Shown here: positions 55,040 to 64,000 of the stretch, piece by piece
How the letters are laid out: each line of letters opens with the position of its first letter
How positions within the stretch are numbered: position 1 is the stretch's first letter
DNA from: Sciurus carolinensis
Taxonomy: Eukaryota; Chordata; Mammalia; Rodentia; Sciuridae
Length of the DNA stretch: 64,000 bases
Direction of reading: 5' to 3'
Assembly: GCF_902686445.1 (NCBI RefSeq)
Contig: NC_062215.1
Location: forward strand, 25,132,750 to 25,196,749
The notes under the pieces: model-generated
Database searches by the model: none
Seen by the model: only the letters and a program-made list of their open reading frames with translations
Told to the model about the DNA's origin: nothing
Made by a program: the position numbers and the translations under genes

Positions 55040-57400
55040 CTCCTGCACCCTGATTTATTCAGTTTTCCTAGAAGGGGTGGCTTAGAGCAAGGCACACCTG
55101 CTTTCACTCTCTTTTGAGGATTTTCTGCCTTAAAATGGTCTTTGCAACTGTTTGGAGTCAAAGTCACTGGTTTTCAGCTGAGGCTGGGGAACCCCACTCC
55201 TCCCTAGGTTCCCAGCATCCACTCTCTCTCTTGGGCTGGAAGCTTCATACAGACATGGACTCAGCCCTAGATGACCTTGACCCCAGGCTGCTACTGATCT
55301 CTAAACCTCTTGCTCTCCCAGGTGTATTACTTAATGTCACCCACGAACTTCTAATCTGCCCCAGGGGATGTATTGCAATGAACCCCAGAGGCTGGAATTT
55401 GCTGATTCATCTGGGGAGCCAAGGACAGGTTAAGGGCACCAAGTCTGGGGACAGGAGGGGACACCTGGCCTGCAGTTTCACGAACACTCTGATCCTGAGG
55501 ACTACCTCCTCTCTGCCTCTCTAGATCCTGGCCTTGATGTCTGCAGTGACTAAATACGGTGCAGGGAGCTGGGAACCATACCCTCCAGCTGCTCCTGCCC
55601 ATCCCTATGGTGCTCGCTTTCCAAGGCCAGGCCTTCTCTTGCACCCCAGGTTCCTCATCTGTCACCTCAAGGAGCTGCTTCAACCTGGCACCTGGCACCT
55701 TCAGGTGCCATTCATAATCGTGTTGTTACAACTGCTTGCAGCATGGTAAAATTGGACCAGGACCTCTGCCACTGTAAGACTGTGCTCCCAACCAATGTGA
55801 GTCCTCCCTCCTCCCAGGGAGGAGCCCAAGGAGATGGTTGAGAGGGAGTCACCCATGTCATTCCATGACTGCTTCTGTGTCCAGTGCTGTTCTGGGCTCC
55901 AGAGGCACAGAAAAGGGTTCCCTCAGGCGCTCACATCCCGTGGGAGAGGTGAGCCAGCGACAGGGAAATTCACGGATGCCACATGATGATGGAGCCCTTG
56001 GAGAACACAAGGCAGAAGGAAAGCAAGGACTCCGGTGGGAGGATTCTAGGTGTGTTCTAGAGCAGCGGGGACCCGCGTGTGGACTCAGTGTGTGGCCAGA
56101 GCCGGAAACCTGTGGAGTTACCAGCTGCTTGGGGAGAAGCAGGTTGAGGGATGGAAGTTTTCCTGTGAAGATCATCCTCAACTCTAACCCACGTGCCTCA
56201 AGCCGGTTAGTTCATTAATCTGGGATAAAGCTCAGTCCCAATCTGCTGCTCCTACACTTTCAAGGGAGAGCAGCAGGCTTCCCCCTGTGAGGCAGCGTCC
56301 CCTCAATTCCTTGCCGCCCAGCTCTGATCCCCTCTCCCCAACACCTTCGACTCCCCTGCATGCCCACCCAGAGACCATTATCTATTCACCGACCTCGCTT
56401 TCCCCTCACTTGGCAGTCACCATGATGTCATTATCACTTCCTTCTAGATCTCTCTTCAGCTAAACTGATAGCAACTGGAGGGCGGGGACGAGTTTAAAAC
56501 TTCTTGGAGTTTACTGCACTAGGTACACTGAGGTCTTGATAAATATGCTGAAGTTGATTGGGAAGGATCACGGGAGGCCGCCTCTCTTCTTGGGGACCCA
56601 TGACTGCAAGCAGCCTTCTCCCTACGACAACCTTTCATGGGCTTGTAGATGTAGAGCAGGACGAATGGGCATCGCAGGGGCTGGGAATTCCAAGGTTCGC
56701 ATCAAAAGAGTTAAGCTGGAAATTCCCATTCCTCTTTTCTGCCCCTGAACTTGACCTTGTGAATATTAAATTTATATCACCTCTAGGATGTCACCTAAGA
56801 TGAGACTGTGATCTTACTACCCCTGGGTTCCAAGGAGAGCTGCAATAAGGCAAGGGGAGAGGAAGCTTAGTGAGGACTCCCTCCCTGCCCACCCCACCCC
56901 ACTTCAACTGGTGAAGGAACTCTGCTTTGATTATTTATTTCTCTGCACCCAGATACGGTTCCATTTAGAAAGGGTGTTTGCTACTAAGGATAAACATACA
57001 CGCACGCACGCACGCAGACACGCAAAGGGCTTGTAAAATACTGATGTAGCCCAAAGTGTTGGAAACTCTGGTTCTAGACCACCATGAATTTGACCAGGTT
57101 TGACCTCAGTCTCCTCATCTAGAAATAGGGGCATCTGGAAATACCTTCCACACCACAGCGTGATAGCTGGCAGGTGCTTCAAAGAAGTTTCTCCCACTTT
57201 AATGGTTGTGAGCTGGGTGATTCTGATTCAGGTGGTCCATAGATCACGTCTTGGTAAACATTACTTTAGAAGAATCCCTAGAAGAGAATATTCGATTTCT
57301 GGAAGGACATATAAGAAAGGAATAAAAGTGGTTACCTTTGGGGAGAGGGATTTGGGGGCTGAGGGTCGGGAAGAGAGGAAGATTTTCTTATTTTTTTTTT
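55040..57400. other. 2.4-kb intergenic stretch, no gene recognised
   Basis: A GCAC-type short repeat at 57000-57020. 57205-57260 resembles a reverse MER5-type end ('tgattctgattcaggtggtc'). Nothing else identified. Confidence 0.4.
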
Positions 57401-57404
57401 TAAT

Positions 57405-57537
57405 TTAGTTGTAGATGAACACAATACCTTTATTTTATTTTTTATTTATTTATTTTTATGTGGTGCTGAGGATCGAAACCAGTGACTCCTGCATGCCAGG
57501 CAAGTGCTCTACCACTGAGCCACAACCCCAGCCCCGA
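57405..57537 (-). mobile_element. ID SINE, reverse
   Basis: A long tail complement ('tagttgtagatgaacacaat' and 'tttatttattt') leads into 'tgtggtgctgaggatcgaaa' and 'ctgagccacaaccccagccc'. Confidence 0.9.
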
Positions 57538-57539
57538 TT

Positions 57540-58520
57540 TACTTTACACTGAATTCTTTCTTTGTACCTTTTAAACTTTGTACCACATGCCTGAATAATT
57601 GTTAATTTATTTCAAAAATAAATTTAAACATGTAGAGCCTTGTGCAAGGACAAGGTAAAAACTGAATGCCCCAAGTATGACCACCGGCTGCCCAGGTGGA
57701 AACGGAACCAGTTGAAAGCTAGCGAGTGCATTTCCAAGGACTTTAGGAAGCGCACCCACTACTACCTGACCAAGTCACACAGGTCACGCTGAGCGCCAAG
57801 GAGAAGGGGTCCAGAGAGCCGCCCAATCGACCTCTCTTTTCACATGTGGCACCTAAATTGGGTAAAGAGGTCAGGTCCTTAGTGGCCCAGGTTTCCCTTT
57901 AGGAGCTGCTGAAAATGGCAGAGGTTGAAACTAAACACATACACAAATCAACCCAGTACGCCTGGGAGGCACCTGAGTTACAACAGTGGTGCTTAGCTTA
58001 TAAAAATGGCCTGGAGGGATTGTACTGATCTGTGTATTCAGTCGCCCCCTCCCACAGAGTGTCAGTACCTGGAGGCAGAGACAGCACCTTGTTTATCCTG
58101 TGTGCCCAGCCCTGTTTAGGACCCGGATGCAAACGTCTGAGGAAGGCGGGCTTCTCGTAGTTCCATGCCAGGCTTCAGTGTTACGCTACAGCCACTGCAC
58201 CCAGCAACGATCAGTTACCACTTACAAACTGCTCTCCTCTTATTTGCAGACAGCATCCCATAAAGCAGGCATTGTCGTTACTACTGTCGCCCCCAGTGAA
58301 CAAATGAGGAAAGTGATCTTACATTTACCATTTCATATTTTGTATTGTGTATGTGGCCAAATCATGTCATTTCTTTGGGTTTGTCATCTGCAAAATGGGA
58401 GCCATGACTTCTGATATATCCACAAGCCAGGCAATAAGGAAGAATCAGGGTTTCCCAAGGCCACATGTTCCCAAGTACCCAAGGAGAAAGAAGCATCTTT
58501 ACTGACATTTTTTGTTTGTT
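57540..58520. other. Intergenic, no gene recognised
   Basis: MIR-like plus-strand text at 58340-58410. Otherwise nothing. Confidence 0.4.
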
Positions 58521-58524
58521 GTTT

Positions 58525-58650
58525 GTTTTTGTACTGGGGATTGAACCCAGGGGCACATTACCACTGAACCACATCCCCAGCTCTTTTTTCACTTTTCCTT
58601 TTGAGATAGGGTCTCACTAAGTTGCGAAAGCTGGCCTTGAACTGCATGTG
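58525..58650 (-). mobile_element. B1-dID SINE fragment, reverse
   Basis: 'ttgtactggggattgaaccc' to 'gcgaaagctggccttgaact'. Confidence 0.85.
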
Positions 58651-58770
58651 GCTGGTGTTTGACATTTATGCTACCCTCCAAACCTCAGCTAGTGGGAGTC
58701 ACCTTCCCATTCTGGATGCACAAGTCCTATCTTTGATCAATCAAGTTAATAAACCTGCCCACTCTTCCAC

Positions 58771-58836
58771 TCTTCTCTGTCTCTCTCTGTCTCTCTCTCT
58801 GTCTCTCTCTCTCTCTCTCTTTCTCTCTCTTTCTCT
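58771..58836 (+). repeat. (CT)n microsatellite
   Basis: CT units with G and TT interruptions over about 65 bases. Confidence 0.92.
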
Positions 58837-58842
58837 TCTTTT

Positions 58843-59048
58843 TTGTACAGGGGATTGAGAATGAACCCAGTGGCACTTAAACACTGAGCCACATCCCCAG
58901 CCCTTTTTATTTTTTATTTTGAGACAGGGTCTCCTTAAGTTGCTTATGGCCTCAATAAATTGCTGAGGCTGGCCTTGAACTTGAATCCTTCTGCCTCACC
59001 TCTGCCTCCTGAGTCCCTAGGATTACAGGGGTGCATCACCATGCCCAG
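58843..59048 (-). mobile_element. B1-dID SINE, reverse
   Basis: 'tgtacaggggattgagaatg' to 'aggattacaggggtgcatca'. Confidence 0.9.
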
Positions 59049-59469
59049 ATCATTTTTCTCATCTTTCCATTGGTCATCATTAGGAGTTTGCTGGCAAACA
59101 GGGGACAGGCAAAAAGACCTTTACACTTCATTAACAACATTTTTGACTACCTGGTGTTGGGGAGGCAAGTATAATTGTGATACAGAAAAAAAAAGTTAAC
59201 TCCTTATGGCAGGCTGTTGCCTGCAGATAAAATATATGAACAAGAACCTTGGAATATCAGTGCTGGAAGGCAAGTTAGGGGTTAATCTAGTCCTTAAATA
59301 GATGGGAAAACCGAGGCCCAGAATGGGAAGGGGTTTACTCAAGTTAACACAATCAGAAACAGTTGAGTCATTTGTAATTCTATTTATTAAGGCGAGAGCA
59401 GGAGTGTTGGTCCTTAGCCTTCAATCCTGATGGAATGAAGCAGGGAAACCAAGGCTAAAATCCCTTGGT

Positions 59470-59675
59470 AAACCCGGCGAGGCGGCGCTTGCCTGAAATC
59501 CCAGCAATTCAGAAGGCTGAGACAGGAGGATCACAAGTTCAAAGTCAGCTTCTTAACGAGCCTGGGGATAAATAAAATATGAAAACTAAAATATAAAAAG
59601 GGCTGGGGAGGTGGCTCAGTGGTTAAGAACCCCTGGGTGCAATTCCCAGTACAAAAAAAAAAAAAAAAAAAAAAA
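59470..59675 (+). mobile_element. B1-dID SINE
   Basis: 'aacccggcgaggcggcgctt' to 'gggtgcaattcccagtacaa' and a 22-base A-run. Confidence 0.9.
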
Positions 59676-60154
59676 AGACTCCCACGGTAAACTGTGGCCC
59701 AGCTAGAAGTAGAGCCCGTTTTCCTCTCCCAGTCCTGTGCCCTGAAGGCTGTGTGGAGAAGTCATGAGGGGGAGGGTGGAGTCATCCCGCAAAAAGAAGC
59801 CCCGAACCCGAACAGGAGTCCAAACCTCTCTCCCCTAGAGTCTGGAGATCCTCGAAGCCTGCCTTTCCTTCACCAGAGGCTGCATGCGGCTAGAAAGGGG
59901 ATGAGCCTGTCAAATTCTGATCCCAGCGACAGAGGGCCTTCTAGCGCCTGGCTATGGACGAGTGGGGATCCTCTCCTTCCTGCTAGATTGCTCTCCCCTC
60001 CGCTTTGCCACCTGTAATTTGGGGCGCCGTCCCCAGGTACAGGCAAATGCGGCTTTGGGGGATGGAGAGAGGGGCGAGCAGAGGCAGGTTGTTGCGCCTG
60101 GCCCTTCCTGAGAGCAGATCTCCCCTCCTCCCCCAGGACCATAGAGATGTCTGG

Positions 60155-60650
60155 AAATTCAACGGAGCCAGCGGGTCTTGGAGCTGAACGCTCCGCAGCC
60201 CCGACGCGGGGGCGGCGCGGGCACCCGGGCGCGGCACGTGCCGCACGGCTTGGCGCGCGCGCTCGGTGTTGCCATGGCGGCCCCTCCCGGAGCGGCCCAC
60301 GCGGCACCCGGGTCTCGCACGGGCCCCGGCGCCCGCCGGGCGTTCCCGGGCTTCCTTGTTTGTGGGTCAGCGAGCGCGGAGCCTGGCACGTCCGGGAAGG
60401 ACGAGCTGGTCCGCGGCTGGGACCCGGCGCCCCGCAGGCAGCGGTCCCCGCCCAGCCCCGGCCACGCCTAGGCAGGCGCCACGTCGCGTTCCCGGCCCTG
60501 GCGCGCCCTGGGCTTGACACCCTCCCGGGACGCGGGGCCGCGTGTGGCCGGGCGCCCCCGAGCCCCGCGAGCTCCGCCGCGGCCCCCTAGCCAGACCCGA
60601 GGCTTCCGGAGCGCCCAGCCGCAGCTCGCGGTAGGAGGGCGCATTGTCTT
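60155..60650. promoter_or_regulatory. CpG island, no gene assigned
   Basis: Very high GC with dense CpG (for example 'cgacgcgggggcggcgcggg' at 60201-60220 and 'gcgcgcgcgctcgg' at 60253-60266). Flanks drop to ordinary composition by about 60050 and 60700. Long overlapping frames on both strands are the usual effect of GC richness, and none has a recognised domain. It is probably the start of a transcript, for instance a long non-coding RNA in the PHOSPHO1-ZNF652 interval. Direction unknown. Confidence 0.65.
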
Positions 60651-60654
60651 TCAC

Positions 60655-61575
60655 CCACCCCCTTTACCGCCTTGGACATTCGCTCGACTGAGAGTTGGCA
60701 ACTGGGGGACCCAAAGCTAGCGGGCGAAGGGGCTGCGACAGTGCCAACCAGGTCCCCAATCTGCCGCCTCGGGTCGGGTCTCCAGCGTTCCTAGGCGATG
60801 GGCCAACAACCTCCCAGTCCCTTGGGGCCGATCGTGGCATCCGATGGGGAAGCGGTGTCCAGAGCCGAGGGATCAACCCTTCCGGTTTTGCTGATGAGGA
60901 CGCTGAGGTCCCTAGAGGGGGGCTGATTATTGGAGACCCCACCGTAAGTTATGGCCAGGACTGGAATCCCCTTATTTTTGTCAACCGGCCCTGGGCCCTT
61001 TTTCCAATACTCCACTACCCTCCTCAGATTAAATCAAAACTACCCTTAGGCTAAGGACACCCAGAGTTTTTGCCAAGAGTGGTTTGGCTAAATTAGGGAA
61101 ATACCAGAAAAATGAAAGGTTTCTAATAAAAGCCGTCTCCACCGGCCCAGGGTGTATGAAGCGCATCCACTGGCTCCACAAATCACCTGCACAGCCTTGC
61201 CTGACATTTGCTGCTCCAGATTTCCCTCTCCACCGGCCACATAGACACCATGGCATTTTCTTTTCTGGCATCTGGAAGGGGCAGAAATGCCCAAAGACCT
61301 GGTTTGACTTCACTTCTCTTGGGCTCTTCTATATTCCTGTTTCTAAAATTGCTTCATGGTAGTGCTTGGAAGGCTCTTGTGGTTTCCTGTATGTAGATTT
61401 GGTGTCTCCACAGGACCCAGTCTTGAGAGTCACACATCAGTGCCACATTGCCAAGGCTCTTTCAAGTGGCTCTGTGCTTCTGGGTCAAACCAGAGAGTTT
61501 CTGTAACAGGGATTGGGACTGTCTGCAACAGGATCACCCTCTACACTCATGAAACTTTTTTTCTCTATATTTTAA
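60655..61575. other. Flank of the CpG island, no exon supported
   Basis: MIR-like text at 60885-60965. No splice-bounded coding exon recognised. Confidence 0.4.
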
Positions 61576-61579
61576 TTAA

Positions 61580-61785
61580 TTAATTTTACTGGGGATTGAA
61601 CTCAGGGGCACTTAACCACTGAGCCACATCCCCAGCCCTTTTTATTTTTCATTTTGAGACAGGGTCTCCCTAAGTTGCTTAGGGCCTTGCTAAATTGCTG
61701 CGGCTGGCTTCGAACTTGCAGACCTCCTGCCTCAGCCTCCCATGTCCCTGGGATTACAGGTGTGCACCACTGCGTTCCTCTTTTT
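61580..61785 (-). mobile_element. B1-dID SINE, reverse
   Basis: 'tttactggggattgaactca' to 'gggattacaggtgtgcacca'. Confidence 0.92.
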
Positions 61786-61789
61786 TTTT

Positions 61790-62435
61790 TCTCTTTTAAG
61801 ATGTGCTGTCTGGTTCATCATCTCCTCATTCTCACAACCCTGTAATGCAGGATGGTAGGGAACAGCCGTCTCCATCCCCCGAGCAGAATGCAAGCTCCTC
61901 CTGCTGCTTATCAGCAGCGTGTCTTTGGGCCAGGGCACTGACCTCTTTGATCCCATCTCTGAATAGTGTTTTCTCCCTGCAGTGTGGTAGAAGATGCTGA
62001 GAGTGAGATGGGCTGCGGCTAGCCCCCAGCTCGCAGTAGCAGGTACCTCCCAAACAGTAACTTCTTTTTTTACATGTGAGTTAACTGAGGCCTGAAAATA
62101 CCATAACCAATGAGAACACTACCCAATTTATGGTCTTTTTTTTTTTTTTTTTTTCCCTTCTTTACCTATAGCAGATGCTCAGAAAACTGGTTCTGATGAT
62201 TGGAATCGATGACTGCTACACCTCAGCCAGGGGCTGCACTGCTACCCTGGGCAACTTTGTCTAGGACACCTTCGATGACCTCTCAAAGACTATAGTTACC
62301 TAACCCCTGACCTCTGGAAAGGAAACATGTTCACCAAGTCTTTGTATCAGGAATTCATCTATCATCTCATAAAAATCCCCACTGGATTTTTATGCAGAGG
62401 ACTCAGGCTGCGACTATGACCTAGGTTTTGGTTTT
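61790..62435. other. Intergenic, no gene recognised
   Basis: T-run at 62137-62154. Otherwise unassigned. Confidence 0.4.
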
Positions 62436-62437
62436 GT

Positions 62438-63078
62438 TTTTTTTTTTTTTTTGGTACTGGGGACTGAACCCAGGGTTGCTCTACCACTGAGCTACATCCC
62501 CAGCTTTTTTTGATACAAGGGATTGAAACTAGAGGCTCATAACCACTGAGCCACATCCCCCATTCTCCAATTCACCCCCCCTTTTAAAAAATTCTTATTT
62601 AGAGACAGGGTTCTGCTAAGTTGCTTAGGGTCTCACTAAGTTGCTGAGGCTGGCTTTGAACTCGAGATCCTGCTATTCCCGCCTCCCCAGTACTGGGATT
62701 ACAGGTGTGCTCCACTGTGCCCGGTATCCCAGCCCTTTATTATTTTTTAAATTTTGAGACAGGGCCTCATTAAGTTGCTCAGGATAGCCTCAAACTTGTA
62801 TTCTCCTGCCTCAGCCTCCTGAGTTGCTGGGATTACAGATTTGTACCACTGCACCCAGCCAACACAGGGTTTTTTGTTGTTATTGTTGGTACTGGGGTTT
62901 GAACTCAGGGGCACTCGACCACTGAGCCACATCTCCAGCCCTATTTTGTGTTTTATTTAGAGACAGGGTCTCACTGAGTTGCTTAGCGCCTTACTTTTGC
63001 TGAGATTGCCTTTGAACCCTCCTGTCTCACCCTCCCAAACCACTGGGATTACAGGTGTGAGCCACCGCACCCAGCTCA
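62438..63078 (-). mobile_element. Cluster of four reverse SINE bodies
   Basis: ID at 62450-62505, B1-dID at 62512-62725, a B1 half at 62740-62860, then a further complete B1-dID at 62885-63078. All share one orientation, and the repeated phrase 'ccactgagccacatc' marks successive ID halves. Confidence 0.88.
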
Positions 63079-63136
63079 ACACAGGGTTTTTACATAAGAA
63101 AAACAAAGTGCATGCAGCCTGTTTAAAAAATAATGG

Positions 63137-63222
63137 GGGCTGGGAGATAGCTCAGCCGGTAGAGTGCTTGCCTTGTAAGCACAAGGCCCTGGGTTCGATC
63201 CCCAGCACCCTAAAAAAAAAAA
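63137..63222 (+). mobile_element. ID-type SINE, well preserved
   Basis: 'gggctgggagatagctcagc' to 'ctgggttcgatccccagcac', intact A and B boxes, A-rich tail. Confidence 0.92.
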
Positions 63223-63224
63223 TA

Positions 63225-64000
63225 GTAATAATGCCCAAAGATGGAAGGTGGGGATAAGTGGATTTGATTTTATTACTATCTCAAACCTCTACATGGAGTT
63301 ATTTTATTCTACTCATAGTCCTAAAACTCTGTCCCACAGACATATTAATTTGTTATTATTATTTCTTACAACATAAACATTTACTTCTTGCTGTGCTACC
63401 TGTCTGTCATGTGTGGCGTGGCTCCACGCTGTCCTCCTTCCAGGACCACGGCTGCAGACTCGCGCCTGTCTGCATCATGCTCCTCCTCCTCCTCAGAATC
63501 ATTCCTGAACATGATGGTTTGTGCAAGACAGGGTGTGGCTGCTGTGTTTTCTTTGGCAAAATAAGCCCGTACTGCCTGCCCAGAATTGCCATCTTGCTCC
63601 CGTCTCCACTGAACGTGTCCCCTATTGTTATATTTAGACATCGCTTCATTTCCAGTCTTTATGGAGGGATAATGTAACCATTATCCAAACATATCGTGGC
63701 ATTGGTTCAGACCACAACAAGGAGTGTCCTTAGCTTAAAAGTTCCACAGCGAAAGGAGCTCTTCCTAGATCCCTGCTCTGCCCCAAACAGGGCCTGGAGG
63801 AAACAGCCCATTGCCACTGCTGTGGTTGATCACAAACCCTGCACTGGTCAAGGTGACCCAGCTGAGAATCTGGATCACTCCTCAGTGTGTGTGACTGAGC
63901 AAATCAATCCTCTGAGCCTTCATCTCCTTACCTATTGAGAAGCACTGTCTCATTTGGCACACAATGTGACAGACCCCAAAATGCCTTCAGCTGACTGATG
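63225..64000. other. Right-end sequence, no gene recognised
   Basis: A plus-strand frame (63258-63677) and two minus-strand frames overlap here without recognisable domains. MIR-like text lies at about 63860-63965. Confidence 0.4.

Noticed and set aside
59870..60590. 216-residue minus and 147-residue plus frames in the 60.2-kb CpG island
   Set aside because: They overlap each other on opposite strands with Arg/Ala/Pro/Gly-biased content, typical of CpG islands. There is no domain or splice support.
63396..63677. Overlapping frames on both strands near the right end, one with a Glu run
   Set aside because: I considered a processed pseudogene, but no family was recognised and no poly-A tail or target duplication was seen.

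Overview
This is a nuclear genome window from a rodent, most likely a sciurid (squirrel or marmot). It is crowded with ID elements (tRNA-derived) and with dimeric B1-dID SINEs, in which a 7SL-derived B1 half is joined to an ID half. Those dimers are typical of squirrels. The gene order B4GALNT2 (tail) - tRNA-Gln - GNGT2 - ABI3 - PHOSPHO1 is the order I know from human 17q21.32. All genes are split by introns with GT-AG boundaries. I see no bacterial, phage or CRISPR content.

Layout. 1-169: a coding stretch open to the left edge that resembles the C-terminus of a B4GALNT2-type glycosyltransferase. 170-9.3 kb: repeats and AT-rich sequence, including an L1 3' end with a very long flanking duplication (6.5-7.5 kb) and a 215-bp all-purine tract (5.65 kb). 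9.6-10.9 kb: a CpG-rich block holding an intact tRNA-Gln(TTG). 11.5-13.1 kb: a decayed L1 broken by four ID insertions. 21.5-22.2 kb: GNGT2 on the minus strand, two coding exons, 69 aa. 25.26-34.77 kb: ABI3 on the plus strand, eight coding exons, 356 aa, with a polyadenylation signal at 35,068. 36.3-42.9 kb: PHOSPHO1 on the minus strand, tail to tail with ABI3, two coding exons, 267 aa, with a candidate CpG-island promoter near 42.8 kb. 43-60 kb: intergenic, with many SINEs, MIR and L2 relics and an MLT1 LTR. 60.16-60.65 kb: a second CpG island with no gene I can assign. 60.65-64 kb: SINE clusters.

Genes. GNGT2 encodes a G-protein gamma subunit and ABI3 an adaptor of the WAVE actin-regulating complex. 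Both are known from blood and microglial cells, and ABI3 has a PU.1-type ETS motif just upstream. PHOSPHO1 encodes the phosphoethanolamine/phosphocholine phosphatase of skeletal mineralisation. The genes share a neighbourhood, not a pathway.

I did not find a convincing new biological system. The most notable observations are the long duplication around the L1, a NAGNAG acceptor in ABI3, an in-frame alternative N-terminus for PHOSPHO1, a 57-bp direct repeat bracketing the tRNA island, an octamer-motif cluster in ABI3 intron 1, and the orphan CpG island at 60.2 kb. Repeat boundaries are read by eye and are good to roughly 10-20 bases. Exon boundaries were checked base by base against frame and splice dinucleotides.
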